Source: Embiotoca jacksoni (taxonomy: Eukaryota > Chordata > Actinopteri > Embiotocidae). Taken from it: a stretch of 64,000 nt of DNA. The translations under genes and the position numbers were made by a program. The stretch's first letter is position 1. Every line of letters begins with the position of its first letter. Location: assembly GCA_022577435.1 (NCBI GenBank), contig JAKOON010000008.1, positions 1,927,501 to 1,991,500 on the forward strand. Direction: 5' to 3'. The notes beneath the pieces are model-generated. The model was not told the origin of the DNA. It saw only the letters and a list, made by a program, of their open reading frames with translations, and did no database searches. Shown here piece by piece: positions 56,540-64,000 of this stretch.

Positions 56540-58327
56540 AACAAGACAACCTGTAGTTCAGAGCCTGCAGATGTAGATGCACGTTTTCTTAGATTTAGCT
56601 ATATTATTTAGGATTTTCATTCTGAATTACTGTAGCGTTTTGGTTTTGATTTCTATAGTGTGCTGGTGTTGCACATAAAACTTACATTTGATTTACAAAG
56701 TGTAAAAAGAATAACTCATTTTCCAGAAATTGTATTTCCAGGTATAGGATTGCAAAAGTTGAACTTCTATTTTCAGTGTGAAGTAAAAAGGCAACTTCAA
56801 CAACGTAAATATAAATTTGACATCATGAGTATCCAAACAGTAATTTCCTTTCATAGTGTATTTTTTGTGACTGAATAAAATATACTCAATAAACCTGTGT
56901 TGTTGATAGCATGCAATCTGTTGTGTCCTTTGAGGTGCATAGCTAAATGCCTTTACATGCCAATCTCATACAAAATATAACAAACGGAAGTATAATTAAT
57001 GCTGGTAATAATGCCAAACTTCAAACTTTTTCTGAAAATAACTTTCAACGCACTGATATGGAATATAAACTATTATTATTTAATTTGGAAAAGTTGGCGA
57101 ACATTTTAAGTTCCTGTTAAAGTAATAAATAATGATCAGGTTGATAAAACACTGCAGCTGAACCTTTCTTCAAATATCATAGTTGGTCCACTTTACTCAA
57201 CATCCAATCTGTTTTTTTCAGAGCTGGCAGTTTGTCAGTTGTTATGAAGAGCATGTGATGTTCGTTTGCCACACACTAGAGGATTTTTAAATCTTAACTA
57301 ATTTCGAAAATGTGGAAGATCACAAAAATGAAAACAAAAATAACACATTTTTATTATTTTAATTTTGAGATTACACACCAAATAATTGAATCAAGGCACA
57401 GGACCACACTTTGTGTTTATAGTAAACAATTTCAGATTAGAGATGACAAGGAATTGAGATCTCACAGAAACCTCTGTGATCTCCAGAGAAAAACAACAAC
57501 ATCGACGGCAACAAATCATGGAGGCAACCATTGTAAACTGGTTGTACTTAAATCTGGTCGGCCACTGTTCATAAGATTCACTGTAAACACCCTACACACT
57601 GAACCAAGTAAATGTAATGTCTTTTCACTGCACTTTGACATTGGCCACCATTATGTTCACTTGTTTACGCAGTAAAATACCTATTTGACTAGAGAAAGAA
57701 AAAAAATTTAATTGTTATGTAAATTACCAAACAAATATCGTCACAACAGAAAAGAGATAAAAGTTTTATTTGTAACAGTATTTACATTAAAGGCCACTTC
57801 TTCAAGACGACTTGCTTTTTACTATATTACATGACTGTAGTTATTATCCAACTAAAAATACATCTTAAGAAGTTGTTGGTAGTTGACGTTGTTTTAAACA
57901 GTCAACACCAGCAGTGACTTTGTGACATCGACACATGTTGAAACACCAAAGTTTCAAAGCAACCTTGTGGCTGGTTCTGGTGGTTCAGTGGCTATGACAT
58001 TCAAATGCTGCTACTATGTTAACACATAAATAATAATAATAATCTAAACTAAAGATGTGACAGGGCCATTCTGCCTGCAGAATCTGTGCATTACTTTTAA
58101 TACTGGACTTGAAAAGAGAGAGCTGCTTTCTGTCTGTGATTTGATGCCATCACATTTTAATATGGGTGAAATGATTGGTCAGTATGAGCTGTCAGGCCTC
58201 TAGTGGGACTGTCCATGATTTAATGTTGGTCAGTTGACACAACACATGTAGACACAACAGAGAGCAGAGAAGAGAAGGTGCATCTACAAGTTCAAGCTGT
58301 CATTTAACAAATCACCACAGAGGAATT

Positions 58328-59098
58328 ATGTTGGTGAACAGCAAATGCAGCAGTTTCTTTATTCTCATTTTTAACTTCATCTTCAACCGGTCTCTCTACG
58401 TGCAGACCTTGTCTCTCAGACGGTTTGTTCGTGTGCCGCTCAAAATGACCTGGCATGAGGCTCAATCGTACTGCAGGGAGTACTATGTTGACCTGGCCAC
58501 CATTAGAGACATGAGTGAAACGCCACGGGAAATGTGTCGTTATTCGTCACGCTGTTGGATTGGACTCAAAAGAGACATAAATGATTCCAGTGTCTGGAAT
58601 TGGTCTAATGGAGAGGAAAACATCTTTCAATACTGGAAGGTGGATCTAAAAGAACCAAGATATCATTCTGGACAAGACTGTGCTTCAACGGGATGGGAAT
58701 ACTGGTTTTCTACGCCATGCTCTCATAAAATGGACTTTGTGTGTTATAACGATCTGGTCTTAGTGAAAGTGAACAAGACGTGGGAGGAGGCTCTGGAACA
58801 TTGCATTAATCTGGACACAGACCCCGACTCAGACAGCAACTTCATCCTCCCGCACATGGACTTCGAAGGTAACAACTTGGTTGGAAGAAAAGCCATCGTC
58901 GATGCTCAGACGGAGGAGGTGTGGATTGGTTTACGTTTCCTGGCAGGCTACTGGCTGTGGGTGAACGGGATGCCTCTACAGAAACAACTGCCTGCCTGCC
59001 CTGCACCCGGGAGGTACTGTGGGACAATGTCAAAGACAGGAGAGATTGTACCAGACCGTGACTGTCTGGAGAGAAGAAATCTTTTGTGCTCAGGATGA
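58328..59098 (+). CDS. Two-domain C-type lectin-like protein, array copy 6
   Basis: 256 residues. Unique L28, M62-S63 and P66 (MSETPREMCR); I84; YWKVDLKEPR at 102-111; WE at 123-124, shared only with copy 7. CTLD2 is consensus with S168. The cysteine set is complete. The promoter block and the short AAT tract are as in copy 7, so copies 6 and 7 look like the most recent local duplication, apart from the differences in CTLD1. Confidence 0.85.
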   Translation: MLVNSKCSSFFILIFNFIFNRSLYVQTLSLRRFVRVPLKMTWHEAQSYCREYYVDLATIRDMSETPREMCRYSSRCWIGLKRDINDSSVWNWSNGEENIFQYWKVDLKEPRYHSGQDCASTGWEYWFSTPCSHKMDFVCYNDLVLVKVNKTWEEALEHCINLDTDPDSDSNFILPHMDFEGNNLVGRKAIVDAQTEEVWIGLRFLAGYWLWVNGMPLQKQLPACPAPGRYCGTMSKTGEIVPDRDCLERRNLLCSG

Positions 59099-60884
59099 AA
59101 CAAGACAACCTGTAGTTCAGAGCCTGCAGATGTAGATGCATGTTTTCTTAGATTTAGCTATATTATTTAGGATTTTCATTCTGAATTACTGTAGCGTTTT
59201 GGTTTTGATTTCTATAGTGTGCTGGTGTTGCACATAAAACTTACATTTGATTTACAAAGTGTAAAAAGAATAACTCATTTTCCAGATATTGTATTTCCAG
59301 GTATAGAATTGCAAAAGTTGAACTTCTATTTTCAGTGTAAAGTAAAAAGGCAACTTCAACAATGTAAATATAAATTTGACATCATGAGTATCCAAACAGT
59401 AATTTCCTTTCATAGTGTATTTTTTGTGACTGAATACTATATACTCAATAAACCTGTGTTTTTGACAGCATGCAATCTGTCATGTCCTTTGAGGTACATA
59501 GCTAAATGCCTTTACATGTCAATCTCATACAAAATATAACAAACGGAAGTATAATTAATGCTGGTAATAATGCCAAACTTCAAACTTTTTCTGAAAATAA
59601 CTTGCAACGCACTGATATGGAATATAAACTATTATTATTTAATTTGGAAAAGTTGGCAAACATTTTAAGTTCCTGTTAAAGTAATAAATAATGATCAGGT
59701 TGATAAAACACTGCAGCTGAACCTTTCTTCAAATATCATAGTTGGTCCACTTTACTCAACATCCAATCTGTTTTTTTCAGAGCTGGCAGTTTGTCAGTTG
59801 TTATGAAGAGCATGTGATGTTCGTTTGCCACACACTAGAGGATTTTTAAATCTTAACTAATTTCGAAAATGTGGAAGATCACAAAAATGAAAACAAAAAT
59901 AATACATTTTTATTATTTTAATTTTGAGATTACACACCAAATAATTGAATCAAGGCACAGGACCACACTTTGTGTTTATAGTAAACAATTTCAGATTAGA
60001 GATGACAAGGAATTGAGATCTCACAGAAACCTCTGTGATCTCCAGAGAAAAACAACAACATCGACGGCAACAAATCATGGAGGCAACCATTGTAAACTGG
60101 TTGTACTTAAATCTGGTCGGCCACTGTTCATAAGATTCACTGTAAACACCCTACACACTGAACCAAGTAAATGTAATGTCTTTTCACTGCACTTTGACAT
60201 TGGCCACCATTATGTTCACTCGTTTACGCAGTAAAATACCTATTTGACTAGAGAAAGAAAAAATTTAATTGTTATGTAAATTACCAAACAAATATCGTCA
60301 CAACAGAAAAGAGATAAAAGTTTTATTTGTAACAGTATTTACATTAAAGGCCACTTCTTCAAGACGACTTGCTTTTTACTATATTACATGACTGTAGTTA
60401 TTATCCAACTAAAAATACATCTTAAGAAGTTGTTGGTAGTTGACGTTGTTTTAAACAGTCAACACCAGCAGTGACTTTGTGACATCGACACATGTTGAAA
60501 CACCAAAGTTTCAAAGCAACCTTGTGGCTGGTTCTGGTGGTTCAGTGGCAATGACATTCAAATGCTGCTACTATGTTAACACATAAATAATAATAATAAT
60601 CTAAACTAAAGATGTGACAGGGCCATTCTGCCTGCAGAATCTGTGCATTACTTTTAATACTGGACTTGAAAAGAGAGAGCTGCTTTCTGTCTGTGATTTG
60701 ATGCCATCACATTTTAATATGGGTGAAATGATTGGTCAGTATGAGCTGTCAGGCCTCTAGTGGGACTGTCCATGATTTAATGTTGGTCAGTTGACACAAC
60801 ACATGTAGACACAACAGAGAGCAGAGCAGAGAAGGTGCATCTACAAGTTCAAGCTGTCATTTAGCAAATCACCACAGAGGAATT

Positions 60885-61673
60885 ATGTTGGTGAACAGCA
60901 AATGCAGCAGTTTCTTTATTCTCATTTTTAACTTCATCTTCAATCGGTCTCTCTACGTGCAGACCTCGTCTCTCAGACGGTTTGTTCGTGTGCCGCTCAA
61001 AATGACCTGGCATGAGGCTCAATCGTACTGCAGGGAGTACTATGTTGACCTGGCCACCATTAGAGACGTGAATGAAACGACACGGGAAATGTGCCGTTAT
61101 TCGTCACGCTGTTGGATTGGACTCAAAAGAGACATAAATGATTCCAGTGTCTGGAATTGGTCTAATGGAGAGGAAAACATCTTTCAAAACTGGAAGGTGG
61201 ATCTAAAAGAACCAAGATATCATTCTGGACAAGACTGTGCTTCAACGGGATGGGAATACTGGTTTTCTACGCCATGCTCTCATAAAATGGACTTTGTGTG
61301 TTATAACGATCTGGTCTTAGTGAAAGTGAACAAGACGTGGGAGGAGGCTCTGGAACATTGCATTAATCTGGACACAGACCCCGACCCAGACAGCAACTTC
61401 ATCCTCCCGCACATGGACTTCGAAGGTAACAACTTGGTTGGAAGAAAAGCCATCGTCGATGCTCAGACGGAGGAGGTGTGGATTGGTTTACGTTTCCTGG
61501 CAGGCTACTGGCTGTGGGTGAACGGGATGCCTCTACAGAAACAACTGCCTGCCTGCCCTGCACCCGGGAGGTACTGTGGGACAATGTCAAAGACAGGAGA
61601 GATTGTACCAGACCGTGACTGTCTGGAGAGAAGAAATTTTTTTGTGCTCAGGAAGAAACAAGACAACCTGTAG
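60885..61673 (+). CDS. Two-domain C-type lectin-like protein, array copy 7, frameshifted C terminus
   Basis: 262 residues instead of 256. CTLD1 has R35, TTREMCR, I84, NWKVDLKEPR and WE. CTLD2 has P168, shared only with copy 1. At 61636-61642 a T run has seven T's where copy 3 has six; the extra base shifts the frame and replaces the normal LCSG end with FFVLRKKQDNL. The final cysteine (C254 partner of C159) is lost. The original stop codon is also mutated (TGA to AGA) but is no longer in frame. The protein may be misfolded in CTLD2, or the gene may be on its way to a pseudogene. A sequencing error in the T run is possible. Confidence 0.78.
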   Translation: MLVNSKCSSFFILIFNFIFNRSLYVQTSSLRRFVRVPLKMTWHEAQSYCREYYVDLATIRDVNETTREMCRYSSRCWIGLKRDINDSSVWNWSNGEENIFQNWKVDLKEPRYHSGQDCASTGWEYWFSTPCSHKMDFVCYNDLVLVKVNKTWEEALEHCINLDTDPDPDSNFILPHMDFEGNNLVGRKAIVDAQTEEVWIGLRFLAGYWLWVNGMPLQKQLPACPAPGRYCGTMSKTGEIVPDRDCLERRNFFVLRKKQDNL

Positions 61674-62281
61674 TTCAGAGCCTGCAGATGTAGATGCATG
61701 TTTTCTTAGATTTAGCTATATTACTTAGGATTTTCATTCTGAATTACTGTAGCGTTTTGGTTTTGATTTCTATAGTGTGCTGGTGTTGCACATAAAACTT
61801 ACATTTGATTTACAAAGTGTAAAAAGAATAACTCATTTTCCAGAAATTGTATTTCCAGGTATAGAATTGCAAAAGTTGAACTTCTATTTTCAGTGTAAAG
61901 TAAAAAGGCAACTTCAACAATGTAAATATAAATTTGACATCATGAGTATCCAAACAGTAATTTCCTTTCATAGTGTATTTTTTGTGACTGAATAAAATAT
62001 ACTCAATAAACCTGTGTTGTTGACAGCATGCAATCTGTTGTGTCCTTTGAGGTGCATAGCTAAATGCCTTTACATGTCAATCTCATACAAAATATAACAA
62101 ACGGAAGTATAATTAATGCTGGTAATAATGCCAAACTTCAAACTTTTTCTGAAAATAACTTTCAATGCAATGACGTGGAATATAAACTATTATTATTTAA
62201 TTTGGAAAAGTTGGCGAACATTTTATGTTCCTGTTAAAGCAATAAATAATGATCAGTTTGATAAAAAGTTCAGTATTTATA

Positions 62282-62410
62282 GGGTTGCACGGTGGTGCAG
62301 TGGTTAGCTTTGTCGCCTCACAGCAAAAAGGTTCCGGGTTTGAATCCGGTCCTGGGCCTTTCTGTGCGGAGTTTGCTTGTTCTCCCTGTGCTTGCGTGGG
62401 TTCTCTCCAG
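62282..62410 (+). mobile_element. tRNA-headed SINE (DANA/V-SINE-like), truncated
   Basis: The sequence has a pol III A box region (GGTGGTGCAGTGGTTAGC) and a B box (GGTTTGAATCC, 62337-62347), followed by the diagnostic body 'ctgtgcggagtttgcttgttctccctgtgc…gtgggttctctccag'. This is the head and central domain of the common teleost SINE. The 3' tail is missing; diverged lectin-unit sequence follows at about 62.43 kb. It is not a functional tRNA. Confidence 0.75.
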
Positions 62411-62424
62411 GTAACCCTTACTAA

Positions 62425-62945
62425 ACAACCAGTAGTTCAGAGCCTCCAGATGTAGATGCATGTTTTGTTAGATTTGACTATATTATTCAGATATTATTTT
62501 ATAGTTAGCTATATTTTTTATTTGAGCTCAGGGAAATATATACTCTGGGGTTTACGTACAATACATACATTTATTAGAAATGCAACGATGATATTTAGGA
62601 TTTTCATTCTGAAATACTGTTAATTTCTACAGTGTGCTGATGTTGTCATAGTTATAGTTATATTTTCTGTGTAAATCAAAGTGACAACTGCAAAGATGTA
62701 AACGTAAATTTGACATAATTATAAGCCTGCATCATCAAAATTAAATTTCTTTTCATAATGTAATTTGTGTGATTTAAAAAAATACTCAATAAACCTGTCT
62801 TGTTAATATTTTGAAATCTGTTGAGTCATATTAGGTATATAGTTAAAGGTCTTTATATGTCAAACACTTACAAAATATAACAAAGGTTAGTGTGCTGGTA
62901 ATGATACTAGACGTGCAATAGTTTTTTGAAAAGAACTTCGAATGT
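62425..62945 (+). pseudogene. Old, diverged lectin-unit 3' UTR relic
   Basis: From 'agtagttcagagcctccagatgtagatgcatgtttt' onward the sequence tracks the 3' UTR of the array units in order (gtgtgctgatgttg, actcaataaacctg, aaatataacaaa, gctggtaat) to 'aaaagaacttcgaatg'. It is far more diverged than the units are from each other and has insertions (for example about 62490-62590). It keeps an AATAAA at 62788-62793. This is the oldest visible piece of the family in the window. Confidence 0.7.
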
Positions 62946-64000
62946 CCTGAAAAAAAGATTGTTACGTAAGTTAGAAAGCAAAAAGTGGCAAACTGGACTC
63001 AAAACGGGCACAAGTATGCTCTCATCTGGGGCTAGCATAACTCTCCCTTCCGTATCACTGCAGCTCATGGGATCCACAGGAAAGTTATGTTTATGTAAAG
63101 ATGTTGTCAGAGCAAATGTTAACTGCAAGTCTGAGACAGAAGGAAAAGTCTTGTCATGTAAGGTGTGGAATTGTCACATGAAGAAGATAAGCGTAGGGGC
63201 CTGTTTCACCAAACAGGTTGTGGCCAAGTGTCAGCAAATAGACAATAACTATGATATGGACACAATTTGAATGTATATTTGTGTAAAAAAAATAGCACTC
63301 ATGTTTATAGTTTGTAACTTTACAGTGCCTATGAGAAATTACTTATCGTAGGCATTTCCTGGTACTTTTTCATTCTGCCTGTCAGTACTTTTCACCTTGC
63401 CCTCAACAAATATCCGTAAAACTGAGCAGAGGGGAAACATAAAAATCTTCCATAGACAGATGAGAATGCCACATTTTTAATGTTTCTATTAATTTTCATT
63501 TGCAATGAAAAGTGGTAGTGGTTGGTTGGTGCACGTCTTTGGTCCAGTCTCAAATATCTTAAAAACTGCTGGATAGATTACTATAAACTTTGAACAGCCA
63601 TTTCTGGTCCCCAGAGACTCAAACAGTCCTGACAACCATTGGATTGATGTGATACTGTATGTTGAACACAGGTTCAGGTCCCTTCAGAATGAGTTGTAAT
63701 CAGATGTGCTCATCAATATATTACCGTTCTAGCACATTTAACTAATATTTTAACCCCGTGAACATTACCAGTATGTGAATATTGTTGTTGTACTCGAGCC
63801 TAAAGCCTTACATGACCTCACTGTGGCTGTTGACTCTTAGTCTTTTTACCAAATATGTTAAATATCAATGTGCTATACACATCAATACATTAAATATATG
63901 TTATTGTGGATAATGAAAGTTACATACAAAAATACAGTGCCTGGACTCTCCATGGACATGGAATCCCACCCCAGGACTCTCACTCAGGAGACCATGGTTT
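62946..64000. other. Right flank; reverse copy of a teleost repeat near 63.55 kb
   Basis: No gene is recognised; the 114-residue frame at 62926-63270 has no known motif. At about 63540-63690 'cagtctcaaatatcttaaaaactgctggatagatt' and what follows resemble, in reverse orientation, the end of the repeat noted at 13130-13460. Confidence 0.35.

Larger units (their letters stand above)
38100..62270 (+). repeat. Head-to-tail tandem array of 2.55 kb lectin-gene units
   Basis: Start codons recur at 40082, 42641, 45191, 47748, 55769, 58328 and 60885, spaced 2559, 2550, 2557, (8021), 2559 and 2557 bases. The 8021-base gap equals two units minus about 1.55 kb plus a 4.45 kb gypsy element. Each unit contains promoter, single-exon gene, 3' UTR with AATAAA, and about 1.4 kb of spacer, all on the plus strand and nearly identical, with small indels and scattered substitutions. 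The left edge is a gene-deleted unit. The right edge is interrupted by a SINE and followed by an older diverged unit piece. Unequal crossing-over and gene conversion are the natural explanation. Confidence 0.9.

Noticed and set aside
38100..62270. CRISPR-like or satellite array
   Set aside because: The repeat unit is 2.55 kb with a gene in it; this is a tandem gene family in a vertebrate.
62282..62360. tRNA gene suggested by A and B boxes
   Set aside because: The body that follows is a SINE and the cloverleaf cannot be completed; it is a SINE head.
62926..63270. 114-residue plus-strand ORF after the array
   Set aside because: It begins inside the diverged lectin-unit relic, has no recognisable domain and no promoter or splice context.

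Overview
This window is nuclear DNA of a bony fish, probably a percomorph-type teleost. It carries multi-exon vertebrate genes with GT-AG introns, long CA/GT microsatellites, a tRNA-headed SINE of the DANA/V-SINE type, and decayed teleost LINEs, Harbinger-type DNA elements and a chromodomain-carrying Ty3/gypsy element. There are no operons, no CRISPR array and no tRNA or rRNA genes.

Left part (about 2.7-10.7 kb): two conserved housekeeping genes lie head to head. syap1 (minus strand, nine coding exons, 3141-8202) and phospho2 (plus strand, three coding exons, 9320-10266) share a 1.1 kb divergent promoter region that holds a full CTCF consensus match. One syap1 intron uses a GC donor, and another contains a dead Harbinger transposase.

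Middle (10.7-38.1 kb): gene-poor DNA. It holds microsatellites, fossils of at least four kinds of LINE-like element, three kinds of inverted-repeat DNA element (one present twice, one with a clear TAA target duplication), and a short BTB/Kelch-like relic at 17.9 kb. The relic is notable because phospho2 and KLHL23 are neighbours in mammals.

Right part (38.1-62.9 kb): a head-to-tail array of 2.55 kb units. Each unit carries an apparently intronless gene for a 256-residue protein with a hydrophobic N terminus and two C-type lectin-like domains. Seven ORFs are present. A left-edge unit lost its gene body at a GTGACT microhomology. Another unit lost its gene body together with part of a gypsy element (49561-54014). 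An older diverged 3' flank marks the right edge. Amino-acid differences between copies fall almost entirely in the first lectin domain, while the second is almost invariant. Variant blocks are shuffled between copies, as expected for gene conversion. This array is the most interesting object in the window: a candidate diversified recognition-protein family. Its function is not shown by the sequence.
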